Shown here: one piece after another, positions 28,976 through 36,873 of the stretch
How positions within the stretch are numbered: the stretch's first letter is position 1
Layout of the letters: each line of letters begins with the position of its first letter
Virus record (IMG/VR): IMGVR_UViG_3300009090_000002
Coordinates: 1-39,939 of that record
Direction: 5' to 3' (one strand)
DNA: 39,939 nt
From: a virus
The notes under the pieces: model-generated
Database searches by the model: none
Told to the model about the DNA's origin: nothing
What the model saw: the letters and a program-made list of their open reading frames with translations, nothing else
Program-made: the position numbers and the translations under genes

Positions 28976-29247
28976 GCTTTCGCGCTCAGCGTAGCCGCGC
29001 CGCAGACGCAGGTCCGGCAGTGCGGGCACGGAAACACATGCAGCGCGCCCGCGCAGGTCGTCGGCGGCGAGGGGGCGGCGCTGATGATCTGGTACGTCGG
29101 CGGCGGCAGCGACAGCGCCGGCAAGTAATCGTAGGGCCACCAGCAGAGCGCGGTGTTGACGCTCGCGCCCGGCACGTAGGCGGCGCCGCTCGCCCAACTC
29201 GCCGTCCACGTCGTGCTGTCGTCGGCTGATCCACCCGTATAGACCAT
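28972..29247 (-). CDS. Small protein with C-terminal Cys cluster (91 aa)
   Basis: ATG 29247 overlaps the portal TGA (TGATG) with SD AGGAG at 5 nt; GTG 29250 is an alternative. A Ser/Thr/Trp-rich N-terminus (DDSTTWTASWASGAAYVPG) is followed by CWWPYDYLPALSLPPP and a Cys cluster, FPCPHCRTCVCGAATL, with two CxxC motifs. Possibly a zinc site. Unknown function; it lies between portal and DUF5662-like genes. Confidence 0.6.
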   Translation of the reverse strand: MVYTGGSADDSTTWTASWASGAAYVPGASVNTALCWWPYDYLPALSLPPPTYQIISAAPSPPTTCAGALHVFPCPHCRTCVCGAATLSAKA

Positions 29248-31607
29248 CACGGCTCCTGTGTCTCGGCCGGCGCCGGCGCGAGGTCGGCGGCCTGCTGCCC
29301 CTGCTCCAGCGCGTGCTGCTGCCCTTGCTCGGCTGCCGCCGCGTCGTGCCCCGCCGCCTGCTGCGCCTGCTCCAGCGCCTGCTGATGCTCGAGCGCGGCC
29401 ATCCCCACGTCATGCGCGCGATCCGCGTGCGCCTGCTCCTGCACGCCGAGCCGCGCCCGTTCCTCGAGGAACAGCGCGAGCCGGTCCACCTTCGCGCCGA
29501 GCTCCGCCACGGCGATCTTGGTTTCGTTCGCCGCCGCCGCCTGCAGGTGCTCGGCGTCGATCTTCATCTGCGCAATTTTCTCCGCGCTCGCATACTTCCG
29601 CTCTTCGCCCTGAATCTCGGCCTGCGCCTTGTGCAGGAGCCCCGTCGCCTCTTGCAACTGTTGCTGCTGCTGCGTCAACTGTTGCTGCACCTGTGGCGGC
29701 ACGTCCGCGCCCTGGGCCTTGCTCGCCAGCAGCGCCTGAATCTTCGGGTCGAGCATGACCTTCGCGCGCTCGGCCATCTCGCGGTGGCCCGGCCCGTCCT
29801 GATTTTTGAAAAACAGATCGCCGAACCAGGTGATAAATTGCGGGTTGGCGGTCAGCAGCGACGCGATGATGGAGGTTTCTTCGTCGCGGCGCGTGTCGGC
29901 CGACTGCGTGACCTTGACGACCACGTTGAAGTGGGCGTCTTTGGTCAGCCGGTACTGCTTCGGTTGACTGGGCGCGCTCCCGGTCGGCGGCTGGCCCGGC
30001 ATCGTCGGAGCAGATGGCGGCGGACTGATCGTGATCCGCTGCGGCTCCCCTTCACTATCCAGAATCCGCACGATCCGCCCCGGCGTCCCGTAAATCGGGT
30101 AGAGCAGGTTGTTGAGGATCTGCCCCTCGTAGCGCAGCGACCGCTTGAGATTGCTCAGCGCGCCGGACGTCGCGCGCAGCGTCTGCTGCTTGTAGCTCTC
30201 CAGCGCCCGCGCGCTCTTGATGCTCGGGTCGACCTTCCCGAGCGACGGGTCATGCACGCGCGAGGTCGTCTGCACGCCCTCCTTGAACATCTGCAAGGCG
30301 CCGGCAATCGCCGCAATCGGCGGGTCGACCTGGGGCCGGTGCGCCTCGCGGAACTCGTGGCCCTCATCGTCACGGGTGCGCTGCGGCAGGTACGGCAGCG
30401 TGCGCGTCGTCGAGGCTTCGTACCACCGCTCATACCCGTCGATCGACTCCGGGTCCAGAATCAGCGCCGGGATGGGCGCGAGGCCGACGGTTTCGACGAG
30501 CTTGCTGGCCATCGCGTTGACGCCTTCGCAGCTGTCGCGCATCGGCCGCACGACGCCGTGGACGGGCCGGTCGCCGTCGACCGGGAGCAGTTCTTCGTAC
30601 AGGATTTTGATGATCGGGAGATCGGGGCCGGGCCAGTCGGTTTCGTCGAGGATCTGGTGGCCGTCGATCTTCGCCCACTTGATCGACTGCTGCACGTCGG
30701 GGCGCCGGTCGACGATCGCACTGTCGGGGAGATCGTCCGGCAGTTCGTCGTGCCAGAGCGTGCGGCCGTCCGCCAGCTTCACCAGGGTGCGCTTCTCCCG
30801 CACGGTGTACCAGTAGTCCGTCACGCGGCAGATCCGGGTGTCGTTCTTGGTGGTGAACCACCCCGGCGCCCCGTCGCCGGCGGAGCGGAACGCGTCGTCC
30901 TCGACCAGATCCTGCGCCGCGTCGGGAAACTCGCTCTGATACTTGACCCAGGTCAGATCGACGCCGACGAAGCCCCACTCCGCGTCCGAGCCGTCTGGTT
31001 CAGTGTGCGCCGGGTCGAGGCCCACGGCGCCCTGCTGGAAGAACCGCTGCAGGAACACTTCCTGGTCCCAGGTTTTGCCGGGCAGATACCGGGTCATGAC
31101 CCCGTAGAAGCCGCGCCCGCGCACCAGCGCCCCGAAGAAGGCCCACATCCGGGCCTCGCTCGCTTCGAGCGCCCGCTGCATCCGGCGCAGCAGGCCCTCG
31201 CGCAGCTCCACCTCGGTCGGGTCCGGCGTCAGGCCGAGGTCGCCGAAATCATCGGCCGGCACGAGCTCGACGCCGAGATCGGCGCCGCGGCCCTGGTCGA
31301 GGATCTGCGAGACCGGCTCATGGGTTTGGTCGATGGTGAAACACGGCCGGGCGGGGACGGCGGGGAGGCCGCCGCTGGCTTCTTGCCGCTGCCGGGCTTT
31401 CTTCACGGCGTCGGGCCACTGGTCCAAATTATAAAAACGCGTGTCGTCCTGCTCGTGCTCGATCTGGGTGGAGTCGGCCTCTTCGAGTTGCTTGAAGCGG
31501 TCGCGGGCGAGCTTCAGGAACGCCTCGGTCTGGCGCGCGGTGCGTTTCTTCGGCGCGGCGGCAGGCGGGGCGTCGACGGGATCGGCGGTCGCAGGAGGGT
31601 AGGCCAT
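29247..31607 (-). CDS. Portal protein, P22-like (786 aa)
   Basis: ATG 31607 overlaps the stop of the small upstream gene. P22-type portal signatures include the N-terminal KLARDRFKQLEEADSTQIEH and ARFYNLDQWP-like strand, the RPCFTIDQTHEPVSQILDQ motif, WAFFGALVRGRGFYGVMTRY, VRPMRDSCEGVNAMASKLVE, KVDPSIKSARALESYKQQTL and GQILNNLLYPIYG. A long Gln-rich coiled coil forms the C-terminal barrel (VQQQLTQQQQQLQEATGLL, repeated QQALEQAQ). The length is close to P22 gp1 (about 725). The dodecameric ring is the DNA entry vertex and packaging motor dock. Confidence 0.92.
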   Translation of the reverse strand: MAYPPATADPVDAPPAAAPKKRTARQTEAFLKLARDRFKQLEEADSTQIEHEQDDTRFYNLDQWPDAVKKARQRQEASGGLPAVPARPCFTIDQTHEPVSQILDQGRGADLGVELVPADDFGDLGLTPDPTEVELREGLLRRMQRALEASEARMWAFFGALVRGRGFYGVMTRYLPGKTWDQEVFLQRFFQQGAVGLDPAHTEPDGSDAEWGFVGVDLTWVKYQSEFPDAAQDLVEDDAFRSAGDGAPGWFTTKNDTRICRVTDYWYTVREKRTLVKLADGRTLWHDELPDDLPDSAIVDRRPDVQQSIKWAKIDGHQILDETDWPGPDLPIIKILYEELLPVDGDRPVHGVVRPMRDSCEGVNAMASKLVETVGLAPIPALILDPESIDGYERWYEASTTRTLPYLPQRTRDDEGHEFREAHRPQVDPPIAAIAGALQMFKEGVQTTSRVHDPSLGKVDPSIKSARALESYKQQTLRATSGALSNLKRSLRYEGQILNNLLYPIYGTPGRIVRILDSEGEPQRITISPPPSAPTMPGQPPTGSAPSQPKQYRLTKDAHFNVVVKVTQSADTRRDEETSIIASLLTANPQFITWFGDLFFKNQDGPGHREMAERAKVMLDPKIQALLASKAQGADVPPQVQQQLTQQQQQLQEATGLLHKAQAEIQGEERKYASAEKIAQMKIDAEHLQAAAANETKIAVAELGAKVDRLALFLEERARLGVQEQAHADRAHDVGMAALEHQQALEQAQQAAGHDAAAAEQGQQHALEQGQQAADLAPAPAETQEP

Positions 31608-31855
31608 CAGAACCCTTGCACCAGCCAGCGCAGCCGCTGCCACAGCGTGCGGTCGCGCAGCGCGCTGATCTGCTGGGCGAGCTGCCGGAGGTAGCCATCG
31701 ACATAGCCGCGCTGCTCATCGGCCAGCGTCAGGACGTGCGTGCGGTTCCGGTCGATCGCCCGCTCAGCGGCCAGCAGCGTCGCTTCGACGGCGTCCAGGC
31801 GCGCGGCCAGGCTGTCGGTCACGCTGCGGTGCTGGCGCTGCTCGGTCCCGTTCAT
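31607..31855 (-). CDS. Small coiled-coil protein between terminase and portal (82 aa)
   Basis: ATG 31855 (MNGTEQRQHRSVTDSLAARL) is used; no clear SD is present and a TTG at 31864 is possible. The product is a continuous helix with heptads (DAVEATLLAAERAIDRNR, YLRQLAQQISALRDRTL) ending in QRLRWLVQGF. No family is recognised. Its place between large terminase and portal suggests a packaging or assembly accessory. Confidence 0.6.
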   Translation of the reverse strand: MNGTEQRQHRSVTDSLAARLDAVEATLLAAERAIDRNRTHVLTLADEQRGYVDGYLRQLAQQISALRDRTLWQRLRWLVQGF

Positions 31856-31871
31856 AACTGGCAAGGCGACA

Positions 31872-33398
31872 TCACTCGGCCCACGTCATCCTGCCGCCCC
31901 GATCAGACGGGGCGCCGGTCGACCGGAACACGGGCGGCTTTTTCGCCTTCACCGCGCGGGCGAACGTGAGGCAGAACGCGTCGGCATCGTCGGGGCTCGC
32001 TTCGCTGCGCTTCTGGAGGTCCGCTTTTGATTCGATCACGAGTTTCCCGCTGCTATTGGTGTGATAGCCGGGGAGACAGAGCTGCTCGGCTAAGAGTTCC
32101 TCATCCGGCAAGCTGCCCAGCAGCAGGAAATCCTTCGCACGGCTATAGCAGTGCGCTCTGACGTTGAGCTGATGGGGGTCTGGGGACTCGGCCCCGTTGT
32201 TGATCTCGTAGACGTTCGTGAACCCCATCGATCGCAATTGCACCACAATCGCCGCGCCGAACGCCGCGTCGACAAAGAGCGCCGCGATCTGGTGGCCCGG
32301 CCGCCGGTCACTGAGCAGCTCGGCACACTTGGCGATTCTGACGCCGCGATCCGGGTCCTTTTCCCCCGGTAATCGCCAGGGCCCGAGCGGCGCGCCGTCC
32401 GCGCCGAGCGGGTTGCCGCACAGCCCGCGGCGGAAGCGGATCACGTTCCACGCCTTGCCGCCGCCGCTGACGTCGAAGCCGGCAATCAGGGGATCGTCGG
32501 GCAGGGGGACCATCGTCCGGGCGCGGGCGGCGTCGACGCGGGTTTTGTCGATGTACTGGAGCTCGTCCGCGGAGGGTGGGAGGCCGAGGACGCGGACTTT
32601 CACGAAGTCAGATTCCGGCCCGTAATCCGCGATCCACTGCGCGATCAGGTCCTTGTTCGTAAAGCGGCTCGTGCGCGAATCGACCCGGCGGTGATTCCAG
32701 CGCGCGGCTTTGTCGCCGAAACACACCCGGTAGAACTCGCCCGTGTTGCGCACCATCTGGCCGAGCGCAAACATCATCGGCTCGCCGTCGGTGAGCCCGC
32801 CGTAGGCCGTCGTCCACACTTCGTCGGGGACTTCGCTGGCTTCGTCCAGGCCAAACCACGAGGTCGAGCGCTTTGAATGCTGCCCGGCGAACGCCTGCGC
32901 GTTCTGTTTCTTGCAGCTTTGCATCTGGACTTTCCATGTCTCGGGGAAGTCCTTGCTATAGATGCCGCTCTGCATGATGTCGAACCACGGCGCGGTGAGA
33001 CAGAGCCGCGTCCAGAACTGGAGCGCCGGCCAGGTGCGCGCTTCGAGTTGCGTGTAGGTGCCGGCGGTGATCGTGCCGTCGCTATGGGGCCGCGTCGAGA
33101 GAATCCAATCCGCGAGCCACGCCATCAGCGCGCTGCCACCGGTCCCGTGCCCTTTCGAGACGGCCATCAGGATCGGCATGACCGGATCGACGCCGTTGAA
33201 GGCGCGGGCGCGCACGTCGGTCCCCAGGCTCGTGAGAAATTCTTGTTGGTTCGCGTCGGGGCCGGGCTCATCGGCGAGGGGCGTGTTCGGAACACCCCAG
33301 GGGTAGGCAATTTCAACGAACCTCAGAGGGTCGTGATAGCAACTCGCGACGAGGTCCTCGATCTCGGCTTCGACCGTCGCGGTGGTGGGCGCGTTCAC
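31872..33398 (-). CDS. terL: Terminase large subunit (508 aa)
   Basis: GTG 33398 overlaps the small-terminase stop (GTGA). ATPase motifs: a Walker A-like loop SKGHGTGGSALMAW with Lys82 at the N-terminal side and Gly instead of Lys before the Ser; Walker B WFGLDEASEV (Asp185, Glu186). RNase H-type nuclease acidic residues are seen in GFDVSGGG (Asp309), LFVDAAFG (Asp377) and DDADAF (Asp471/473). It cleaves concatemeric DNA and pumps it into the procapsid. The shifted Walker A lysine resembles the deviant P-loop of lambda gpA. Packaging type cannot be decided from sequence. Confidence 0.93.
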   Translation of the reverse strand: MNAPTTATVEAEIEDLVASCYHDPLRFVEIAYPWGVPNTPLADEPGPDANQQEFLTSLGTDVRARAFNGVDPVMPILMAVSKGHGTGGSALMAWLADWILSTRPHSDGTITAGTYTQLEARTWPALQFWTRLCLTAPWFDIMQSGIYSKDFPETWKVQMQSCKKQNAQAFAGQHSKRSTSWFGLDEASEVPDEVWTTAYGGLTDGEPMMFALGQMVRNTGEFYRVCFGDKAARWNHRRVDSRTSRFTNKDLIAQWIADYGPESDFVKVRVLGLPPSADELQYIDKTRVDAARARTMVPLPDDPLIAGFDVSGGGKAWNVIRFRRGLCGNPLGADGAPLGPWRLPGEKDPDRGVRIAKCAELLSDRRPGHQIAALFVDAAFGAAIVVQLRSMGFTNVYEINNGAESPDPHQLNVRAHCYSRAKDFLLLGSLPDEELLAEQLCLPGYHTNSSGKLVIESKADLQKRSEASPDDADAFCLTFARAVKAKKPPVFRSTGAPSDRGGRMTWAE

Positions 33399-34096
33399 TT
33401 TTTCACCCGCGCCCTGGCGGCGACCAAGCGCGCCACCCGCGCATTGGCCTCATGCATCGTCACATCGACCTTCTCCACGAGCAGCGCGAAGTGCTTCGCC
33501 AGCAGCTCCAGCGCGTGCACCTTCGGCCAGAACTTCATCTTGTGAATCGTGTCGGTGTGCCCATCCCCCGCCGCCACGTTCTTAATGACCACCTCGAGCC
33601 CCGCCACCGACGCCGCCTGCTCCGCGGTCAACTGATGCGGATGCTTCAGGCTCCCGTCCGCGTGGAAGTAGTCGCGCGCACTGGCAAACGCCACGCGCCG
33701 CAGTTCTTCGAGCACCCGCGCGGCGGTGAGCTCGGCGGTCGCCATCTGCCGCGCTTTGCCGTCGCGAATCGCCGCCTGGATCTTAGGAATGACTAGGAGG
33801 TGCGCGGCTTCGACGTCGGGGCTTTTCGAGGTGTAGCCGGCGCGCCGGTACGCCCCGGCGCCGTTCAAGTCAATCAAGTACTCGCTGACGAACCGCGCGT
33901 GCGCGGCGCTCAGCTCGCCGGCGGCCTCGGCGGCGGCGTCGGCGCCGGCCGTCAAGAGCGGCTCGAGTTGCGCGAGCGACGCGACCATGCCGGCCGCGTC
34001 TTGCTTGGCGCGGGCGCGGGTGAAGGCGCTGAAGGCGGCCGCGGCCTCGGCCCAGCGCGGGGCGCGCGGCGGCGTGGGGCGCGGCTTACGAGGCAC
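33395..34096 (-). CDS. terS: Terminase small subunit, Terminase_2-like (233 aa)
   Basis: ATG 34096 lies 11 bases inside the end of the methyltransferase gene. After an Ala-rich N-terminal extension of about 60 residues, the central region shows the Terminase_2 pattern: HARFVSEYLIDLNGAGAYRR, AGYTSKSPDVEAAHLLVIPK and IQAAIRDGKARQ. This is the DNA-recognition HTH domain. A C-terminal part with ELLAKHFALLVEKVDV probably contacts the large subunit. The gene is followed by terL with a GTGA overlap. Confidence 0.87.
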   Translation of the reverse strand: MPRKPRPTPPRAPRWAEAAAAFSAFTRARAKQDAAGMVASLAQLEPLLTAGADAAAEAAGELSAAHARFVSEYLIDLNGAGAYRRAGYTSKSPDVEAAHLLVIPKIQAAIRDGKARQMATAELTAARVLEELRRVAFASARDYFHADGSLKHPHQLTAEQAASVAGLEVVIKNVAAGDGHTDTIHKMKFWPKVHALELLAKHFALLVEKVDVTMHEANARVARLVAARARVKK

Positions 34097-35372
34097 GCGC
34101 CCGCTTCTTCTCGGGGATCGGCTGCGGTGTCTGGCCGGTGAAGGCGGCCCAGCGATCCAGAATCACCTGACAGTAGTCGGGCGAGATTTCCATCCCGAGA
34201 CAGCGGCGCTTCGTCTGCTCACACGCGATCAGCGTCGAGCCGGAGCCGAGAAACGGATCACAGATCACATCGGATGGACGCGATGAGTTCGTGATGGCGC
34301 GTTCCACGAGCGCCACCGGCTTCATCGTCGGATGGTCGGGACTTCGCCTCGGGCGCGCGCATTCCCAGACCGTGTCTTGCGTCCGGTCGTCGACGAAGTG
34401 GTGTGCTGCGCCATCGGTCCAGCCGTACAGAATCGTCTCGTGTCGCCAGTGATAATCTTGGCGACCCATCACGAACGCATCCTTCACCCACGCGATCGTT
34501 TGTCGAAGGACGAGGCCCGCGTCGGAGAGTGCGAGGCGGAACCGGAGTTCCATGTCCCCAGAGGGAGAGCAGACGTAAAAGACGCCGCCTGGTTTCAATC
34601 CAGCCGTGGTCGTTCGCAGCGCCGTCGTCACGAACGCCTGCGTCGCTTCAGGCGTCATCGCATCATTGGCGACTTCCAGTCCGTCACGCCGCCGATGTCG
34701 CACCGCTGCTTCCTCGACCGACAGCTTTGTTTGATACGCCACCCCGTACGGCGGGTCGGTGAACACGAGCGCCGCCTTCTCGCCGCCCATCAGCCGCGCG
34801 ACGTCCTCGGCCTGCGTGCAATCGCCACACATCAGCCTGTGCGCGCCAAGCTGGTAGATGTCCCCGCGCTGGATGCGCGTCGCACGCGGCGCCGGGACAT
34901 CATCGGGATCAGTCTTCCCCGCGACGACCGCCTCTGGCTGCGCCAGCGCCGCCGCCCACTCCTCCTCGGTCCAGCCCTCGCGCAGCGCCGGCACGCGCGC
35001 GGCATACGCCGCCAGCAGTTGCGCGTCCCACGTCGACAGCTCCGCGCTTCTGTTGTCGCTGACGATGACGTCGTCGCGCTGCGCGGCGGTCAGGTTCCGC
35101 CGCCGCACGAACACCGGCCGCGTGCCGTCGCTCTCGACGATGATGGCCTCGCGCTGCCCCGCCGCTTTCGCCGCCGCGTGGAAGCCGTTGCCAGCCAAGA
35201 TCGTGCCGCGGTCATCGACAACACCTGACCGCGCCGAGCCGACGCGCGCGATCACGTCCTGGAGAAACTTCTGGTCCCGCGCACCGTGCTGGCGCGGATT
35301 CTTCGCCAGCGGTTTCAGCGACGCGAGCGGCACGACCTCGACGCGCACGGGCGCGGCTTTTTTGCTGCTCAT
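34086..35372 (-). CDS. ParB-like domain fused to DNA (adenine-type) methyltransferase (428 aa)
   Basis: ATG 35372 overlaps the upstream stop (ATGA). Residues 10-110 are a ParB/Srx-like domain: VPLASLKPLAKNPRQHGARD, GTILAGNGFHAAAKAAG, LTAAQRDDVIVSDNRSAEL. The second half is a beta-class methyltransferase with motif IV DPPYG (206-210), GGVFYVCSP, HPTMKPVALVERAI and motif I-like DPFLGSGST (372-380). This DPPY-before-FxGxG order fits N6-adenine (or N4-cytosine) methylases. It may protect phage DNA from restriction or mark packaging sites; no cognate restriction enzyme is seen. Directly upstream of terS. Confidence 0.88.
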   Translation of the reverse strand: MSSKKAAPVRVEVVPLASLKPLAKNPRQHGARDQKFLQDVIARVGSARSGVVDDRGTILAGNGFHAAAKAAGQREAIIVESDGTRPVFVRRRNLTAAQRDDVIVSDNRSAELSTWDAQLLAAYAARVPALREGWTEEEWAAALAQPEAVVAGKTDPDDVPAPRATRIQRGDIYQLGAHRLMCGDCTQAEDVARLMGGEKAALVFTDPPYGVAYQTKLSVEEAAVRHRRRDGLEVANDAMTPEATQAFVTTALRTTTAGLKPGGVFYVCSPSGDMELRFRLALSDAGLVLRQTIAWVKDAFVMGRQDYHWRHETILYGWTDGAAHHFVDDRTQDTVWECARPRRSPDHPTMKPVALVERAITNSSRPSDVICDPFLGSGSTLIACEQTKRRCLGMEISPDYCQVILDRWAAFTGQTPQPIPEKKRARAS

Positions 35373-35707
35373 GTCGCCAGCCGCCGCTGCACCAATCGCA
35401 GCCGCCACAGCGTCCTGAGCGTCACCGCCTCGCGGCTGGCTGAGAGCTGCAACTTCTGCTGCCCGAGCGCGCGCGCGATCATCACTTTGGAAAAGCCCTC
35501 GTCGACCAAGTCGGCCACGACCGCGAGCGCGGGCGCGGCCGGGATGTGCGCGCCGAGCGGGGGCCGGTGCGCGCGGAGCGCGGCGCGGTACTGCTGGTGG
35601 TAGATCGTGTTCGCGGCGACGCACGCCGCGCAGCGGCAGCCGGCCTGATAACTGCGCCGAGTCCCCGGCCGTTCGAGGTCAGCGCAGATAGAGCACCACG
35701 GCGGTGA
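35369..35707 (-). CDS. Zinc-finger plus HTH protein with no normal start codon (up to 112 codons)
   Basis: This frame ends in ATGA with the methyltransferase ATG. The open stretch encodes WCSICADLERPGTRRSYQAG, then CRCAACVAANTIYHQQYRAA and, later, LVDEGFSKVMIARALGQ, an HTH-like element. GT.R.Y..GCRC..C followed by an IARxLG helix is a pattern known from small phage/actinobacterial DNA-binding proteins. No ATG, GTG or TTG precedes the Cys motifs; the first is GTG 35518. An ATC start, a +1 shift from the membrane-protein gene (at CGC-TGA-C, 35679-35681), or a sequencing indel could explain it. Coordinates show the whole open frame. Confidence 0.55.
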   Translation of the reverse strand, partial: SPPWCSICADLERPGTRRSYQAGCRCAACVAANTIYHQQYRAALRAHRPPLGAHIPAAPALAVVADLVDEGFSKVMIARALGQQKLQLSASREAVTLRTLWRLRLVQRRLAT

Positions 35708-35867
35708 TCACGGCCGCCACGATCGCGATCACCACGACCCAGGTGGGGCCGCGGCTGGGCGGCTTCTCGGTGCCGACGATCGGCGTCCGCCAATCCCTGA
35801 GTCCTGAATGCTCGTTGTCGTAGGGAATCACCGGCGGCGGCGCCTCGGCTGGCGACACAAAGCCCAC
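35679..35867 (-). CDS. Tail-anchored membrane protein, 62 aa
   Basis: GTG 35867 start (an alternative GTG lies at 35858). The N-terminal 40 residues are polar and Pro-rich (SPAEAPPPVIPYDNEHSGLR, TPIVGTEKPPSRG), followed by one C-terminal transmembrane helix (TWVVVIAIVAAVITAVVLYL) ending Arg-stop. The stop codon context is CGC-TGA-C and overlaps the following zinc-finger frame. Function unknown; it is an early gene of the late operon. Confidence 0.6.
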   Translation of the reverse strand: MGFVSPAEAPPPVIPYDNEHSGLRDWRTPIVGTEKPPSRGPTWVVVIAIVAAVITAVVLYLR

Positions 35868-35944
35868 AGCTCGAGCTCGGTCTCCACCTCAAGCGACGGC
35901 GTGATCGGGAGGACTCCGTCGAGGCGACGTACCCGCACCTTCAC
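35828..35944 (-). CDS. Possible first gene of the late operon (38 aa)
   Basis: GTG 35944 start. The short product (KVRVRRLDGVLPITPSLEVE, then TELELWALCRQP and a run of Arg) has a beta-strand-like first half. It overlaps the start of the membrane-protein gene. Low length and the Arg tail make this uncertain, but it is the only frame that fills this part of the operon. Confidence 0.35.
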   Translation of the reverse strand: MKVRVRRLDGVLPITPSLEVETELELWALCRQPRRRRR

Positions 35945-36071
35945 CGCATCGGGACGCCCGTTGCCAGCGAGTAGCCGTGTGCGCGCGCGATGCGCACGAG
36001 ACGCGCGGTGCGGGCCGCGGACGCCACACGACCGCCAGCGCCGCACACCGCCGCCTCAGCCCTACCGGCCC

Positions 36072-36098
36072 GCACCGTGCGCACCGCGCGCACGGTGC
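36072..36098. promoter_or_regulatory. Perfect 11-bp inverted repeat in the divergent region 35945-36145
   Basis: GCACCGTGCGC (36072-36082) and GCGCACGGTGC (36088-36098) flank 5 bases. The dyad sits between the leftward late operon (35944) and the rightward module (36146). It can be read as an operator for a dimeric regulator or as an RNA hairpin. The rest of this 200-bp gap shows no coding sequence; I found no convincing consensus promoter in it. Confidence 0.5.
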
Positions 36099-36145
36099 CT
36101 TGGTTCAGCTTGAATCGCCCCTGCGCGCGATCGGATAGTGCGGCG

Positions 36146-36424
36146 ATGGTGAAGCCGTACCGACCCTCGGAGTGTGCGACCTACATGGGCATGAGCGAGA
36201 ACTGGGTCCGTCACGCGATCACCCGCGGGGTGCAGACCCTCGATCACCAGACCGTGTACCTGCCGGCGGAAAAACTCACGGTGCTCTCGAAAACGGGCAA
36301 GCCGAAAATCCTCTATCGCATTCACACGGAGGATTTTGATCGCTTTCTGCGCGCGATCGGCTGGCAACATTTACCGCGGCAGCCGCGCCCGCTGACCGAT
36401 GCGCACGCGAGCGCCTCGCCGTGA
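36146..36424 (+). CDS. Excisionase/MerR-like HTH DNA-binding protein (92 aa)
   Basis: The N-terminal two thirds have the winged-HTH pattern of HTH_17/Xis proteins: YRPSECATYMGMSENWVRHA, ITRGVQTLDHQTVYLPAEKL, then ILYRIHTEDFDRFLRAIGW. Such proteins bind DNA to regulate transcription or direct excision. No integrase gene was recognised, so regulation is more likely. ATG 36146 has a weak SD (GGAT); upstream in-frame codons were rejected as non-coding. The stop overlaps the next GTG (GTGA). A dyad at 36072-36098 lies in its leader. Confidence 0.75.
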   Translation: MVKPYRPSECATYMGMSENWVRHAITRGVQTLDHQTVYLPAEKLTVLSKTGKPKILYRIHTEDFDRFLRAIGWQHLPRQPRPLTDAHASASP

Positions 36425-36861
36425 CGCGCCCGGACTACACCGCGTATCCCGCGCTGGCGCTCCTGCCGGCACTCGTGCGCCAACAGCGGCGCCTCGAGGC
36501 CGAGCTCGTGCCGCTCGACGCCGTCGCGACCGACGAAAAATCCATCCGCACGCAGATCGATCAACTGCTCCTCAAGGCGGGGATCGCGAGCGGTGAGGGC
36601 GTCGTCTGTTTGGGGTACGACGTCCTGCACCACGAGCGCGCGGGCCAGACCCGGTTGAATCAGGACACGTTGATGGCGGAGTTCGTCGCCGCGGGGGTCG
36701 ATCACGCGCTGGTCGAGTCGATCGTGGCCGTCGCGACCGAGCGCGGCGATCCGTCCAGCTATGCGACGGTCAAGCCAGCGAAGGGCGCGCAGGTCCGCGA
36801 CGCGCGGCCGAAGCTCACAATGGCCAAAGCGCGCCTCGCGCCGGCCCGGCGCCGCGGGTAG
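36421..36861 (+). CDS. Unknown protein with coiled coil and SSYATVKPAKG motif (146 aa)
   Basis: GTG 36421 overlaps the upstream stop. Residues 15-55 form a helix or coiled coil (LVRQQRRLEAELVPLDAVAT, KSIRTQIDQLLLKAG). A compact domain follows: GVVCLGYDVLHHERAGQTRL, FVAAGVDHALVESIVAVATE, DPSSYATVKPAKGAQVRDAR. The GYDV-H and SSYATVKP elements look like a conserved phage protein, yet I cannot name it. The C-terminus is basic. It is the central gene of the rightward module with the HTH protein. Confidence 0.65.
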   Translation: MTRPDYTAYPALALLPALVRQQRRLEAELVPLDAVATDEKSIRTQIDQLLLKAGIASGEGVVCLGYDVLHHERAGQTRLNQDTLMAEFVAAGVDHALVESIVAVATERGDPSSYATVKPAKGAQVRDARPKLTMAKARLAPARRRG

Positions 36862-36873
36862 GACAACGCCGCC

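Noticed and set aside
29313-31694. A 793-codon open frame on the plus strand opposite the portal
   Set aside because: It is a shadow frame: low-complexity Arg/His/Leu composition, no motifs, and the minus strand encodes an unmistakable portal. Long antisense frames are normal at this GC content.
35373-35624. N-terminal extension of the methyltransferase to 35624
   Set aside because: The added residues are Arg/Ala-rich and unlike a domain; the ATG at 35372 precedes the conserved ParB-like start and overlaps the upstream stop.
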